DNA of 64,000 nt from Pandoraea fibrosis (GCF_000807775.2 NZ_CP047385.1:1860001-1924000); one strand, 5' to 3'. Positions 16,142 through 26,138 are shown, numbered from the stretch's first letter. The notes: generated from the letters alone by a model not told the origin. A program made the numbers and translations.

Positions 16142-17505
16142 TCGTTCCCGGCCGGTCACTGTATCTGCGGCTGGTCGTGCGCATGGGCGCCGTGCTGGCG
16201 TTCGCCGTCGCCGCCGTGCTGCTGGGTATCTGGTTCTCGACGCGTTCGGCCGTCGACCGCGCGTATGACCGTTGGCTGCTCGGCAGCGCGTTGCAAGTGG
16301 CGGAGAACACCTGGTATCAGAACGGCGAGGTGAATGTCGACGTGCCGCTCGCCGCGTTTTCCGCGCTCGCGCCGGGCGATCAGATCTTCTACACCGTGCT
16401 CGATCCCGATGGCCGCTCGGTGGCGGGCGATTCCGAGTTCCGTCCGGTGATTCCGTGGGACAAGCTGGCCGACGGTCCTCTCGTTGTCGATGGCACCTAT
16501 CAGGAGATGCCGATCCGTATCGCCATCGTCGGGCGCCGGATGCCGGTGGCGGCGCCGCACCCGTGGGCCGTCGTGGCGCTCGCGCACACCCAGAATGCCC
16601 GGGTCCGGTTCACGCGCGGGCTGGCGGACAACACACTGCTGATCACCATCGCGACGGGAGTGTTGACGATGCTGGCGGCCCTATGGACGTTGCGTCAGGC
16701 GCTGCTGCCGCTCAAGCAGATCGAGGCGGCGATCCGGGCGCGCGATTCGAACGACCTCGTGCCGCTGGCGGTCACCGTGCCTGCCGAAACGCTGGCGCTC
16801 GTGGGGGCGATCAACGACTTCATGCAACGGCTCGCGACGTCGCGTGCGTTGATGCGGCGTGTGATCGGCGACGCGGCGCATCAACTCCGCACGCCAGTGA
16901 CGGCACTCACCGCGCAGGTGGAAATGCTCACGCAGACGCAGGATGAAGACGCACGCCAGACACACATCGCACGCATTCAGAAGCAGGCACGCGGCCTGGG
17001 TGGACTCATTCACCAACTGATCAATCACGCGATGGTGCAGCATCGCGCCAACAGCGTGGCGCCGGTGCCTGTCGATCTGAACGAGTTGTTGCCAACGGCG
17101 ATGCGCGAGACGCTTTCCTATGCCACGCGCGATATCGATGTCGCACTCAACGCGCCGGACACAGCGTGCATGGTGCTCGGCGATCCGCTGAGTCTGCGCG
17201 AAGCGGTCAAGAACGTGCTGGCCAATGCGCTGGCCTACGGTGCGCCGCATCGGCTTCACGTCGATGTGACGCGTGCGGACGGTCAGTGGCGTTTGCGTTT
17301 CTTCGACGACGGACCTGGCATTCCGGAGGCCGAGTGGCAGCGCGTGCGCACCCCGTTTTCGTCTCGTTCGGATGGTCGCGATGGTGCGAGTCTGGGACTC
17401 GCCATGGTTGCCGAAGTCATTCACGCTCACGGCGGGCAGATGACGTTCGAGCGGGTGGAAGGCGAAGGCTTTGCCGTGGTGCTGACGCTGCCGGTGGCGA
17501 CATGA
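16138..17505 (+). CDS. Sensor histidine kinase, TctE-like
   Basis: A 455-aa membrane kinase. TM1 is at about residues 13-34 and TM2 at about 165-185, with a ~130-residue periplasmic sensor region (2CSK_N-like, as in TctE) between them. A HAMP-like linker, phosphoacceptor His248 (GDAAHQLRTPVTAL) and the ATPase domain (NVLANALAYGAP, DDGPGIP, GASLGLAMV) follow. TctE homologues sense tricarboxylates, but the ligand here is unknown. Translationally coupled to the response regulator. A bidirectional terminator begins right after the stop. Confidence 0.93.
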   Translation: MIVPGRSLYLRLVVRMGAVLAFAVAAVLLGIWFSTRSAVDRAYDRWLLGSALQVAENTWYQNGEVNVDVPLAAFSALAPGDQIFYTVLDPDGRSVAGDSEFRPVIPWDKLADGPLVVDGTYQEMPIRIAIVGRRMPVAAPHPWAVVALAHTQNARVRFTRGLADNTLLITIATGVLTMLAALWTLRQALLPLKQIEAAIRARDSNDLVPLAVTVPAETLALVGAINDFMQRLATSRALMRRVIGDAAHQLRTPVTALTAQVEMLTQTQDEDARQTHIARIQKQARGLGGLIHQLINHAMVQHRANSVAPVPVDLNELLPTAMRETLSYATRDIDVALNAPDTACMVLGDPLSLREAVKNVLANALAYGAPHRLHVDVTRADGQWRLRFFDDGPGIPEAEWQRVRTPFSSRSDGRDGASLGLAMVAEVIHAHGGQMTFERVEGEGFAVVLTLPVAT

Positions 17506-17506
17506 A

Positions 17507-17534
17507 AAAAGCGGTTCGTTACCGAACCGCTTTT
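17507..17534. terminator. Bidirectional intrinsic terminator between sensor kinase and panB
   Basis: AAAAGCGGTTCG (17507-17518) and CGAACCGCTTTT (17523-17534) form a 12-bp stem with a 4-nt loop. A-runs and T-runs on both sides let it work for both converging genes. Confidence 0.9.
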
Positions 17535-17562
17535 CGTCACCACCCGACGTTCGGGGCAATGC

Positions 17563-18381
17563 TCAGAACGAATGCTCTTGCGTTGGGAACGTGCCGTGCT
17601 TGACGGCTTGCACATACGCTTCGATGGCCGCGGCGATGCTCGGTTGGCCGTCCATGAAGTTCATCGAGAACTTCGGCGACTTGCCCGGGAACACGCCCAG
17701 CATGTCCTGCAAGACAAGCACTTGTCCGTCGCAGTCGGAACCGGCCCCGATGCCGATGGTCGGCATCGTCGGCACTTCCGGCGTCACGCGTGCTGCGAGG
17801 GTGGCCGGAATCGCTTCGAGCACGACCAACTGCGCGCCCGCCGCTTGCAGCGCACGGGCATCGTCGAGCAAACGCGCCTGCGCAGCATCTTCCCGTGCCT
17901 GTACCTTGAAGCCGCCGAAGGCGTGCACCGACTGCGGCGTCAGCCCCAGATGCGCACACACGGGAATGCTGCGCTCGACCAGAAAGCGCACGGTCTCGGC
18001 GAGCCACTCGCCGCCTTCGATCTTCACCATCTGCGCACCGGCCTGCATGACGGACACGGCGCTTTGATACGCCTGCTCCTTCGTGCCATACGTGCCGAAC
18101 GGCAGATCGGCCAGCACCAACGCCTTGTTGACGCTGCGCGCCACGCATTCGGTGTGATAGCAGATGTCGCGCAGAGTGACGGGCAGCGTGGTGCCCTGGC
18201 CCTGAATCACGTTGCCGAGCGAGTCGCCAATGAGAATGGCATCGACACCCACACGGTCGAGCAGCGCGGCAAAACTCGCGTCATAGGCGGTGAGCATGGC
18301 GATCTTCTCGCCACGCTCGCGCATCTGGGCAAGTCCGGGAACGGTCACGGCCTTGCGATTGGATTCTTGCAGATAACTCAT
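17563..18381 (-). CDS. panB: 3-methyl-2-oxobutanoate hydroxymethyltransferase
   Basis: A 272-aa PanB. Conserved segments include [13 protein letters not shown], the metal-binding [30 protein letters not shown] and the C-terminal [20 protein letters not shown]. It transfers a one-carbon unit from methylenetetrahydrofolate to alpha-ketoisovalerate to make ketopantoate, the first step of pantothenate synthesis. It lies 62 bp after the deoxynucleoside kinase gene on the same strand and probably shares its transcript with folK and pcnB. Confidence 0.97.
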   Translation of the reverse strand: MSYLQESNRKAVTVPGLAQMRERGEKIAMLTAYDASFAALLDRVGVDAILIGDSLGNVIQGQGTTLPVTLRDICYHTECVARSVNKALVLADLPFGTYGTKEQAYQSAVSVMQAGAQMVKIEGGEWLAETVRFLVERSIPVCAHLGLTPQSVHAFGGFKVQAREDAAQARLLDDARALQAAGAQLVVLEAIPATLAARVTPEVPTMPTIGIGAGSDCDGQVLVLQDMLGVFPGKSPKFSMNFMDGQPSIAAAIEAYVQAVKHGTFPTQEHSF

Positions 18382-18443
18382 GTCAGCCTCGGTTCAGGAG
18401 GGTTCGCTGGGGCGACGAGCGCAATGGGCGGAGCGGGAGACGG

Positions 18444-19100
18444 TCAGGGGCGCGCGCCCTTGACGAAGACTTCCTTGCGCCCGCGCATCTGATCGATGCG
18501 TTCGACCAGCAGGGCAAAGTCGCTGTCGTTGTGTGCCGGGTCGAATTGTTCCGTGTCGACAGTCAATACCGGCGCAGCGGCGTAATGATAGAAGAATTCA
18601 CCGTAGATGTCGCACAGCGCGCGCAGATAGGTGTCCGGAATCTGTTGCTCCATCGGAATCGCACGCTTCTGAATCCGGGCGAACAGCGTCTCGGGACTCG
18701 CTTGCAGATGAATCACGAGATCGGGGGCACGGTGTGGCCGTTCGATGTGCGTGACGAGCTTGCGGTACAAGTCCAGCTCGTCGGCCGCGAGTGTGAGCCG
18801 GGCAAACAGGCCGTCCTTCTCGGGAAGGAAGTCGGTGAAGATGGGTTTGCCGTCGGTATCGCGTCGCGCAATTTCCGTTGCTTCGTCCACGCGTTGCAGA
18901 CAGAACGACAACTGCGCAGGCAGCGCGTAGCGCGCACTGTCGCGGTAGAAACGTTCGAGAAAGGGGTTGAGCGCGGGCTGTTCGAGCATCAGGTCGGCGC
19001 CGGCGGCATCGGCCAGGCGACGTGCGAGCGACGTCTTGCCAACTCCGATGGGACCTTCGACGGCCAGATAGCGGAAACGCCCGAGGACGGGCGATCTCAT
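18444..19100 (-). CDS. Deoxynucleoside kinase (deoxyadenosine/deoxyguanosine kinase type)
   Basis: A 218-aa kinase. It has the P-loop GPIGVGKTSLARRLA near the N-terminus, the DRH/DF-type FTDFLPEKDGLFARLTL segment, and the LID arginine region VIHLQASPETLFARIQKR. It phosphorylates deoxynucleosides for salvage; the exact base preference cannot be read from the sequence. The ATG at 19100 overlaps the folK stop (ATGA), which decides the start over a codon 33 nt upstream. Its position between folK and panB is common in Burkholderiales. Confidence 0.9.
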   Translation of the reverse strand: MRSPVLGRFRYLAVEGPIGVGKTSLARRLADAAGADLMLEQPALNPFLERFYRDSARYALPAQLSFCLQRVDEATEIARRDTDGKPIFTDFLPEKDGLFARLTLAADELDLYRKLVTHIERPHRAPDLVIHLQASPETLFARIQKRAIPMEQQIPDTYLRALCDIYGEFFYHYAAAPVLTVDTEQFDPAHNDSDFALLVERIDQMRGRKEVFVKGARP

Positions 19101-19609
19101 GATGCGTAGGCGCGCTTCGTCGGGCAGCAGCACTGCGCGACGCGTTCGATGCGCTGATCGGCGACATCGGCCAGCAGGGCGCTCACGCGCCCCACACCGG
19201 GAATTTCAAGGTCAGGCGCGAGATCCGCGAGTGGGCGCAGCACAAAGGCGCGCTGCGCAAGACGCGGATGCGGCACGATCAGATCGGGCTCGGTAATGCG
19301 TTCGTCGCCATACAGCAACAGATCGAGATCGAGGGTGCGCGGTGCGTTCTTGTACGGCCGCTCACGCCCGAAATGCAGTTCGATCTTCAGGCACAGCGTG
19401 AGCAACTGGCGCGCAGTCAGATGCGTCTCGACGGCGACGGCGCAGTTGAGATAGTCCTCACCGCTCGATTCGATGGGAGCGGTGCGATACAGGTCGGACT
19501 TGGCCGTGATAGTGACGCCAATCTGCTGTGCAAGACAGACGATGGCGTCCTTGATCGCTTGGCGGGCGTCGCCGAGATTCGCGCCGAGCCCGATATAGGC
19601 AACAGTCAT
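19097..19609 (-). CDS. folK: 2-amino-4-hydroxy-6-hydroxymethyldihydropteridine pyrophosphokinase
   Basis: A 170-aa HPPK. Typical segments are AYIGLGANLGD at the start, LYRTAPIE, DYLNCAV, the HFGRERPYKNAPRTLDLDLLLYG metal/ATP region and VPHPRLAQRAFVLRPL. It transfers pyrophosphate from ATP to the pterin in folate synthesis. It overlaps pcnB upstream and the deoxynucleoside kinase downstream by 4 nt each, a tightly coupled operon. Confidence 0.97.
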   Translation of the reverse strand: MTVAYIGLGANLGDARQAIKDAIVCLAQQIGVTITAKSDLYRTAPIESSGEDYLNCAVAVETHLTARQLLTLCLKIELHFGRERPYKNAPRTLDLDLLLYGDERITEPDLIVPHPRLAQRAFVLRPLADLAPDLEIPGVGRVSALLADVADQRIERVAQCCCPTKRAYAS

Positions 19610-21138
19610 GAAGCACCTTCGGAACCATGCTGTCGCGATGATACCCGCTTGCCCTGATTTTCGCTGGTAGCGTTTTCATTGCCGCCACCCCCGTCGCCAC
19701 GCTCGCCGCTCGAGCCTTCACCGCCCCCGCCACCCGAAGGCTTGCGCCGACGGCGACGGCGCTTCGCGGCCGGTGTCGAGCTGCCCGATCCGCTGCCTTG
19801 CGCGAGCAGTGCGTCGCGCGTTGCGGGGTCGCCTTCGAGGAAGTCCGTCCACCACTGACCGACGTCGGCCGGAACTTCGCCAGACTCGCAGCGCAGCAGC
19901 AGGAAGTCGTAACCGGCGCGCAGGCGCGGATGCTCCAACAGACGCAGCGGCGTGCGGCCCACGCGCTTGTCGAGTCGCACCTGCAAGCCCCAGATTTCCT
20001 TCATGTCGGCGACGAAACGGCGCTGAATGGCCAGCTTGCCGGTTTGCGCGTCGAGCACGTCGTCCATCGCCAGATGCAACGCCGGAATCGGATATTCGCC
20101 TGCGCTTTGATAGGCCTGCCACTTTTCCAGCACGAGGTGCCAGAGCAGTGCGGCGAACAGGAAGCCCGGCGAGACCGGCTTGCCAGCGCGGATGCGCGCA
20201 TCGGTGTTGGCGAGCGCCAGCGTCACGAACTTCTCGCCCAGCGGTTGCTCCAGCACCACGTCGAGCAACGGCAGCAGACCGTGATGCAGCCCTTGCGTGC
20301 GCAGTTGCTGCACACACGCCCAGGCATGGCCCGAGAGCAGCAGCTTGAGCATTTCATCGAACAGACGCGCCGCCGGCACGTTGTCGATGAGCGGGGCCAA
20401 TTGCGGAATCGGGGCGGCGGTGGCGTCGTCGATCTTGAAGCCGAGCTTGGCGGCGAAGCGCACCACGCGCAACATGCGCACGGGGTCTTCGCGGTAGCGC
20501 GTGGCCGGATCGCCGATCATGCGCAGCACGCGCTTCTGAATGTCTTCCCAGCCGTGGTGATAGTCATGCACCGTCTGGGCTGCCGGGTCGTAATACATGG
20601 CGTTGACGGTGAAGTCGCGCCGTGCGGCGTCTTCGTCCTGCTCGCCCCAGACGTTGTCGCGCAGCACGCGGCCCGACTCGTCGGTCACGTGTGTCTTGCG
20701 ATCGAGTTCGCCTTTTTTCGGACGACGCGTACCGATCTGCTCGCTGTCGACGGCATCGACCAACGCCCGGAACGTGGAGGTCTCGATGATCTCCTGTCCG
20801 AACTGAACGTGCACGATCTGGAAGCGACGGCCGATGATGCGCGCGCGCCGGAACAGGCGCTGAACCTGTTCGGGGGTGGCGCTGGTGGCGACATCGAAGT
20901 CCTTCGGGGCGATGCCCAGCAGCAGGTCGCGCACGGCGCCGCCGACAATGAAGGCCTTGAAACCGGCTTGCTGCAACGTGTCGGTCACACGCACGGCATT
21001 CTTCGAGAGCAGGCTCGGATCGATGCCGTGGACGGAGACGGGGATGACGACCGGCAGACCGGTGGCGGGCGGGTTGCCCGTCGCACTATCGGACTGGCCG
21101 TCTTTGCCCAGCAGTTTCTTGATGAGTTTGCGGATCAC
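19606..21138 (-). CDS. pcnB: Poly(A) polymerase I
   Basis: A 510-aa class II nucleotidyltransferase. The catalytic head is FIVGGAVRDLLLG with the DxD in KDFDVATSATPEQV, followed by RFQIVHVQFG, the second acidic RRDFTVNAMYYDP, and RYREDPVRMLRVVRFAAKLGF. The N-terminal ~45 residues and the C-terminal Gly/Ser/Arg-rich tail (with RRRRRRKPSGGGGGEG) are low complexity; the basic stretch may bind RNA. It adds 3' poly(A) tails that speed RNA decay. It overlaps the HAD phosphatase gene and folK by 4 nt. Confidence 0.95.
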   Translation of the reverse strand: MIRKLIKKLLGKDGQSDSATGNPPATGLPVVIPVSVHGIDPSLLSKNAVRVTDTLQQAGFKAFIVGGAVRDLLLGIAPKDFDVATSATPEQVQRLFRRARIIGRRFQIVHVQFGQEIIETSTFRALVDAVDSEQIGTRRPKKGELDRKTHVTDESGRVLRDNVWGEQDEDAARRDFTVNAMYYDPAAQTVHDYHHGWEDIQKRVLRMIGDPATRYREDPVRMLRVVRFAAKLGFKIDDATAAPIPQLAPLIDNVPAARLFDEMLKLLLSGHAWACVQQLRTQGLHHGLLPLLDVVLEQPLGEKFVTLALANTDARIRAGKPVSPGFLFAALLWHLVLEKWQAYQSAGEYPIPALHLAMDDVLDAQTGKLAIQRRFVADMKEIWGLQVRLDKRVGRTPLRLLEHPRLRAGYDFLLLRCESGEVPADVGQWWTDFLEGDPATRDALLAQGSGSGSSTPAAKRRRRRRKPSGGGGGEGSSGERGDGGGGNENATSENQGKRVSSRQHGSEGAS

Positions 21139-21815
21139 TGGAACAACTCGAGAATGGGCCAGCGACGCGCCAGCGCAATACTGCGCAGCGCCTCATCGGG
21201 GTTCGTTGCCACCGGATGGTTGACCTTCTCCATCAGGGGGACGTCGTTGGCGGAATCGCTATAGAAAAAGGCGTGGTCGAAATCGCTCCACGTTTTGCCC
21301 AGGCTCGCAAGCCAGGCTTCGGTGCGCGTGATCTTGCCCTCGCGGAAGCTCGGTGTGCCGACGTATTCGCCGGTGTAGCGCGCATTCGGGTCGTCGCCGG
21401 CGGTGGCCGGCTCGGTGCCGATCAGATGATCGATGCCGAACGCCCTGGCGATCGGCCGCGTGACGAACGTATTGGTGGCCGTCACGATGGCGCACAGGTC
21501 GCCTGCCTTGCGGTGCACGTCGAGCAGTTCGAGCGCTTCGGGGCGAATGTGCGGCAGGATCGATTCTTCCATGTACTGCGCGTGCCATGCGTCGAGCTGG
21601 TCGCGCGGATAGCGGGCGAGCGGCGCGAGGCAGAAACGCAGATAGGCCGGCATATCGAGCCGGCCTGCACGGTAGTCCTGATAGAAGGCCTCGTTGGCCT
21701 GCGCGTACGAGTCACGCTCGACCGCGCCCTGGCGCACGAGGAAACGGCCCCACTCTTTGTCGCTGTCGGTGGGCAGCAGGGTGTGGTCGAGATCGAAGAG
21801 AGCTAAATTGGTCAT
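21135..21815 (-). CDS. HAD-IB family phosphatase, phosphoserine-phosphatase-like
   Basis: A 226-aa HAD hydrolase. Motif I is FDLDHTLLPTDSD, motif II is IVTATN, and the motif III/IV region is the Lys-containing REGKI with FYSDSANDVPLM. The cap domain between motifs I and II is helical, as in subfamily IB. It probably removes phosphate from a small metabolite; homologues in this position are annotated only generally. It overlaps pcnB by 4 nt (ATGA) and follows hda with a 31-nt gap. Confidence 0.9.
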   Translation of the reverse strand: MTNLALFDLDHTLLPTDSDKEWGRFLVRQGAVERDSYAQANEAFYQDYRAGRLDMPAYLRFCLAPLARYPRDQLDAWHAQYMEESILPHIRPEALELLDVHRKAGDLCAIVTATNTFVTRPIARAFGIDHLIGTEPATAGDDPNARYTGEYVGTPSFREGKITRTEAWLASLGKTWSDFDHAFFYSDSANDVPLMEKVNHPVATNPDEALRSIALARRWPILELFQ

Positions 21816-21846
21816 TGCGCGAATTTTACCTGAAGCCAGGGGTTGC

Positions 21847-22557
21847 CTAGTTTTTACCGTCGGGGGTGGCGGGATCGGTGTGGGTGAGCATCTGGCGCAG
21901 CAACGGCAAGGTCACCGCGCGTTTCTGTTCCATCGAAAAACGATCCAGGCGGTCGAGCAATGCCATCAGACTCGACATGTCGCGCTGGAAGTGAGTGAGC
22001 AGGTAGGCGGGCACGTCGGCCGCCAACTGCAAGCCGCGCTCGCGGGCGGCGTTCTGTAGGGCCTGCTTCTTGCCGTCGTCGTCGAGTCCCACAATGTGAA
22101 AAACGAGACCCCAGCCGAGCCGGGTGCGCAAGTCCTCTCGCAGCGGCATGTCGACTGGTGGCTGCGACCCTGCCGCCACGAAAGCGCAATGCGGACGGGC
22201 ACGCGTTTCGTTGAACAGATTGAACGCCGCGATCTGTTGCGTGGGCGAGAGGTTGTCGCAATCGTCGACGCAATAGACCGTACTCGTCTCGTCGAACGTG
22301 AAGGCCGCCAGTGGGCTGTTCGGGCGTAGATAGCGTGCGCCAGGGCCGACGGCATGGCACAGCGCCTCCATCAGGTGGGTGCGGCCGGACCCGGCAGCCC
22401 CCCAGAGGTAGATGCCGCGGTCGCGTGCCGTCCCGGCCGAGAGTTCGGCATTCAGGCCGGCGAGCGTCAGCGCCGGCTCGCGATTGGGCCCGACAATGAA
22501 ATTGTCGAACGTGGCGGGCGGCGGTGTGCCGAGGTCGAGATACAGTTGCTGGATCAC
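21847..22557 (-). CDS. hda: DnaA regulatory inactivator Hda
   Basis: A 236-aa AAA+ protein related to the DnaA ATPase domain. It begins VIQQLYLDLGTPPPATFDNF, with LDL being the clamp-binding type motif near the N-terminus. Walker A has GAAGSGRTHLMEAL, where Arg replaces Lys as in other Hda proteins. Walker B is YCVDDCDNL. The C-terminus is helical, with RDMSSLMALLDRLD. With the sliding clamp it promotes hydrolysis of DnaA-bound ATP after initiation. The GTG at 22557 is preferred because the family starts here; another GTG at 22587 is possible. Confidence 0.9.
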   Translation of the reverse strand: MIQQLYLDLGTPPPATFDNFIVGPNREPALTLAGLNAELSAGTARDRGIYLWGAAGSGRTHLMEALCHAVGPGARYLRPNSPLAAFTFDETSTVYCVDDCDNLSPTQQIAAFNLFNETRARPHCAFVAAGSQPPVDMPLREDLRTRLGWGLVFHIVGLDDDGKKQALQNAARERGLQLAADVPAYLLTHFQRDMSSLMALLDRLDRFSMEQKRAVTLPLLRQMLTHTDPATPDGKN

Positions 22558-22703
22558 GAACGAAGAAAGCCGGCGGAAGGCCGGCACAGAACGGTTTGCA
22601 GGGCACGACGGCCTTCGCCGGCGTCCGATATCCGGTTTGCGTGCCGAAAGGACACGCGCATCGGGTAAAATCGCATTTTACCGAACCTTGATGCATTCCC
22701 GTC

Positions 22704-23750
22704 ATGTCACACCCTAACGAAACTTCCGGCCTTTCCTATCGCGACGCTGGCGTCGACATCGAAGCGGGCGACGCATTGGTCGAAGCGATCAAGCCGTTTG
22801 CCAAGAAAACCCTGCGCGACGGCGTGCTGGGCGGCATCGGCGGCTTCGGCGCGCTGTTCGAAGTACCCAAGCGCTACAAGGAGCCGGTACTCGTTTCGGG
22901 GACCGACGGCGTGGGCACCAAGCTCAAGCTGGCCTTCACGCTGAACAAGCACGACACGGTGGGCCAGGATCTGGTCGCCATGAGCGTGAACGACATTCTG
23001 GTCCAGGGCGCCGAGCCGCTGTTCTTCCTCGACTACTTTGCCTGCGGCAAGCTGGACGTGGCCACGGCCGCGACCGTCGTCAAGGGCATTGCCCAGGGCT
23101 GCGAACTGGCCGGTTGCGCCCTGATCGGCGGCGAAACGGCAGAAATGCCGAGCATGTACCCGGACGGCGAATACGATTTGGCCGGTTTCGCGGTCGGCGC
23201 GGTCGAAAAGAGCAAGATCATCGACGGTACGACCATCGTGCCGGGCGACGTCGTGCTGGGGCTGGCCTCGTCGGGCGCTCACTCGAACGGCTACTCGCTG
23301 GTTCGCAAGATCATCGAAGTCGCCAAGCCGGATCTGGACGCCGACTTCCACGGCCAACCGCTGCGCGATGTATTGATGGCGCCGACGCGCATCTACGTCA
23401 AGCCGCTGCTGGCGCTGATGCAGACGCTGCCGGTCAAGGGCATGGCGCACATCACGGGCGGCGGCATCGTCGAGAACATTCCGCGTGTGCTGCAAGATCA
23501 TCTGACGGCCGACATCTCGAAGGACGCCTGGACGCTGCCGCCGCTGTTCCAGTGGCTGCAAGCGCACGGCAAGGTGGCCGACGCCGAAATGCATCGCGTG
23601 TTCAACTGCGGTATCGGCATGGCGGTGATCGTGTCGAGCGCCGACGCCGATGCGGCCGTCAAGCACCTCGAAGCCTCGGGTGAGACGGTCTATCGTCTGG
23701 GCACGATCCGCGAGCGTAAGGCAGGCGAAGCGCAAACGATCGTGTCGTAA
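22704..23750 (+). CDS. purM: Phosphoribosylformylglycinamidine cyclo-ligase (AIR synthetase)
   Basis: A 348-aa PurM. Segments [72 protein letters not shown] and GGETAEMP are all characteristic. It converts FGAM to AIR with ATP, the fifth step of purine synthesis. It is transcribed away from hda, with a ~145-bp shared upstream region. A strong terminator follows. Confidence 0.98.
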   Translation: MSHPNETSGLSYRDAGVDIEAGDALVEAIKPFAKKTLRDGVLGGIGGFGALFEVPKRYKEPVLVSGTDGVGTKLKLAFTLNKHDTVGQDLVAMSVNDILVQGAEPLFFLDYFACGKLDVATAATVVKGIAQGCELAGCALIGGETAEMPSMYPDGEYDLAGFAVGAVEKSKIIDGTTIVPGDVVLGLASSGAHSNGYSLVRKIIEVAKPDLDADFHGQPLRDVLMAPTRIYVKPLLALMQTLPVKGMAHITGGGIVENIPRVLQDHLTADISKDAWTLPPLFQWLQAHGKVADAEMHRVFNCGIGMAVIVSSADADAAVKHLEASGETVYRLGTIRERKAGEAQTIVS

Positions 23751-23793
23751 AACACGGGGAGGGCGGTGCCCTCCCGGCGTCAGGAATGCACGC

Positions 23794-23826
23794 AAAGCCC
23801 GCCGGGGGATTTCCCCGGCGGGCTTT
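23794..23826 (+). terminator. Intrinsic terminator after purM
   Basis: AAAGCCCGCCGGGG (23794-23807) and CCCCGGCGGGCTTT (23813-23826) form a 14-bp perfect stem with a 5-nt loop. It ends purM transcription and may also work for the converging LysR gene. Confidence 0.9.
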
Positions 23827-23928
23827 GTCTTTCGTGCACTGACGCGCTTCAGGGCATGGCGATGCCCGGATCCGTGTCCTCAGTGGCACCGAAACCGGAT
23901 GCTGTAGCCCGCAAGCGATGGTGTCGCC

Positions 23929-24843
23929 TCAGCGCTTCATCCGCGCTTCCACGGCTCGCATGACATCGTCGAGCGTGGTTTCCATCACGCGAACGAGGTC
24001 GTCGAGTTGCGCACTGGGCGCTGCGGCGCGCGGGGTGATGCGCAGCGTATGAAACGGCATCGACGGTTCGAAGCGGCGCAACACGAGATCGGAGTCGAGA
24101 AAGTCGTAGGCGGAAACGGGGTGCAGCAAACCGATGCCGACGTTCTCCTTGACCATCGTGCCGATGTTGACGGAGTAACGAGCCGTGGCGACGACCTGCT
24201 GATGCAGATTGCCTTCGGCGAAGAGTTGATCCATGCCCCAGCGCACCATGTCGGTCGGCTCGTAGGAGAGAATCGGCTGCCCCTTCAGATCCGCCAGACG
24301 GATCACCTTCTTGCGCGCGAGCGCATGGCCCGACGGCAGTGCGCAGATCGCATCCAGCTTGGCGAACGAGACGGCGTCGGTTGCGGCGACATCGATGGTG
24401 TCGGTCACGAGACCCAGCGCGAGTTGATGCGTGACGACCTGATCGCGAATGAGATCCGACGCTCCCGTGGTGAGCGCGAGTTGCACACTCGGGTGCTGCG
24501 CGCGATAGCCTGCCATGACCCGGGCGAAGAATCCGAGGCCGAACGACACCACGGACCCGACACGAATGACGGCCTTGTCGGGGTTGCGCAGATTGAGCGC
24601 GAATTCGCGGATGTTATCGAGCCCGGCGTAGCGGCGCTCGACTTCCTCGAAGAGCGCGAATGCCTCGGCCGTCGGTTCGAGCCGGCCGCGTGCGCGGTCG
24701 AACAGCGTGAGACGCGTCGAGCGTTCGAGATCGGCCACGAGACGGCTGACCGCCGACTGCGAGGTGCCGAGCACCTGTGCCGCTTTGGTGGTCGTGCGCG
24801 TGAGCATCAGCGCCCGAAAGGCGTCGACGTGCCGGAAATCCAT
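23929..24843 (-). CDS. LysR-family transcriptional regulator
   Basis: A 304-aa LTTR. The N-terminal winged helix-turn-helix (about 3-62) is MDFRHVDAFRALML...TTTKAAQVLGTSQSAVSRLVADLE. A periplasmic-binding-protein-like effector domain follows. The start at 24843 is preceded by GGAGAA. It lies at the downstream end of the minus-strand amidohydrolase/M24/ABC cluster (24897-31508), 53 bp after the amidohydrolase, so it is the likely local regulator. The inducer is probably the transported substrate or its product. Confidence 0.9.
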   Translation of the reverse strand: MDFRHVDAFRALMLTRTTTKAAQVLGTSQSAVSRLVADLERSTRLTLFDRARGRLEPTAEAFALFEEVERRYAGLDNIREFALNLRNPDKAVIRVGSVVSFGLGFFARVMAGYRAQHPSVQLALTTGASDLIRDQVVTHQLALGLVTDTIDVAATDAVSFAKLDAICALPSGHALARKKVIRLADLKGQPILSYEPTDMVRWGMDQLFAEGNLHQQVVATARYSVNIGTMVKENVGIGLLHPVSAYDFLDSDLVLRRFEPSMPFHTLRITPRAAAPSAQLDDLVRVMETTLDDVMRAVEARMKR

Positions 24844-24896
24844 CGATTCTCCACGGAGAGGGTTGCGCTTGCGTCGCACTGCGTGCGGCACTCGCC

Positions 24897-26138
24897 TTAC
24901 AGCGCGAAAGCGTGGATTTTACCGCCCTTCATCACCATCGGAATCCGCTCCCCTTGGCCGAGCAGACAGTCGAGCGATCTGAGCGGATTGCCGTCGACGA
25001 TCAGCACATCGGCATGCGCGCCGGGCACGATCTCACCCAACTGTCCCGACTGGCCGAGCACCTCGGCGCCGATGACGGTGGCACTTCGCAGAATCTCGGC
25101 CGGCGAAAGCACTTCGGCCCGCAAACGGAATTCATCGCTTTGCAGACGCTGCGACTCGCCCAGCAGATCCGAGCCGTAGCCCATCTTCACGCCGGCTTCC
25201 CGGAAGATCTCCAGCGAGCGTAGACCGGCCGCATGCACATCGGCAATCTTCGCGACGCTGTCGTCGGGCAGACCGAGCGACTTGCCTTCGTTGGCGAGGG
25301 CGTCGTATGTCACCAGCGTGGGCACGACGTAAGCCCCCTGATCGGCCATATAGCGCGCGGTCGCGGCGTCGACGAGATTGCCGTGCTCGATGGTGCGCAC
25401 ACCGCAACGCACGGCACGCTCGATCGCCTGTGCCGTGTAGGCATGGGCAAGCACATAAGTGCCGCGGGCGCGCGCTTCGGCGACGATGGCGCGGATCTCG
25501 TCTTCGGAGTAGCCCCATGCGCCGACGGGGTCGGTGGGCGAGGCCACGCCGCCCGAGGCCATGATCTTGATCTGGTCTGCGCCCATCTGCAATTCTTCGC
25601 GCACAGCGCAGCGCACTTCGTCGACGCCGTCGGCCACACGCGACAATGCGCCCACACGCACGCAGCAAGGGCAGGGCCCGTCGGTCCCGATGTAATCGGT
25701 GCGGGGGCGCCCGTCGCCGTGCCCGCCGGTCTGGCTGATCGCGCGGCCCGACACGAACAGGCGCGGCCCCTCGGCCAGGCCGCTATCTACGGCTTGTTTG
25801 ATGGCGTAGCCTGCGCCGCCCGCGTCGCGCACGGTGGTGAACCCTCGACGCAGCATGCCTTGCAATATCGGCACCGACTTGAGCGTGACGAGTACGTTCG
25901 GCAGATGCGCCTGCGCAGACAGATTGAGCTGCGTGGCGTGAACGTGCACATGCAGATCGATCAGTCCCGGCATCACCGTGCGGCCGGCGGCGTCGATCTC
26001 GCGCGCGGACGGCGCACGAATCGGCTTGTCGGACACTTCCTTGATGCGGCCGTCCTCGATCAGGACGGCGTGGTCTTCGCGCAACTCGCCCTTGAGCGGG
26101 TCGAGCAACGCACAATTCGACAACAGAATCGACTCCAT
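24897..26138 (-). CDS. Metal-dependent amidohydrolase, imidazolonepropionase/prolidase-like
   Basis: A 413-aa amidohydrolase-superfamily enzyme. The first metal motif is DLHVHVHAT (HxH) after VMPGLI. Further candidate ligands are in ASGGVASPTD, LAHAYTAQAIERA and IEHGNLVDAATA, and the last Asp is in GYGSDLLGE. The family includes Xaa-Pro dipeptidases, N-acyl-amino-acid hydrolases and hydantoinase-like enzymes, so it should hydrolyse an amide bond in a small molecule. It sits next to the M24 protein and a polyamine-type ABC importer. Together they suggest uptake and stepwise hydrolysis of an amide, amidine or peptide-like nutrient. No signal peptide. Confidence 0.85.
   Translation of the reverse strand: MESILLSNCALLDPLKGELREDHAVLIEDGRIKEVSDKPIRAPSAREIDAAGRTVMPGLIDLHVHVHATQLNLSAQAHLPNVLVTLKSVPILQGMLRRGFTTVRDAGGAGYAIKQAVDSGLAEGPRLFVSGRAISQTGGHGDGRPRTDYIGTDGPCPCCVRVGALSRVADGVDEVRCAVREELQMGADQIKIMASGGVASPTDPVGAWGYSEDEIRAIVAEARARGTYVLAHAYTAQAIERAVRCGVRTIEHGNLVDAATARYMADQGAYVVPTLVTYDALANEGKSLGLPDDSVAKIADVHAAGLRSLEIFREAGVKMGYGSDLLGESQRLQSDEFRLRAEVLSPAEILRSATVIGAEVLGQSGQLGEIVPGAHADVLIVDGNPLRSLDCLLGQGERIPMVMKGGKIHAFAL

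Noticed and set aside
12415..17505. Idea that the ABC importer and TctDE-like system belong to the collagen-like operon
   Set aside because: The importer is on the opposite strand with its own start, converging on the operon. The two-component genes are separated from it and have no motif or domain link to the repeat protein.
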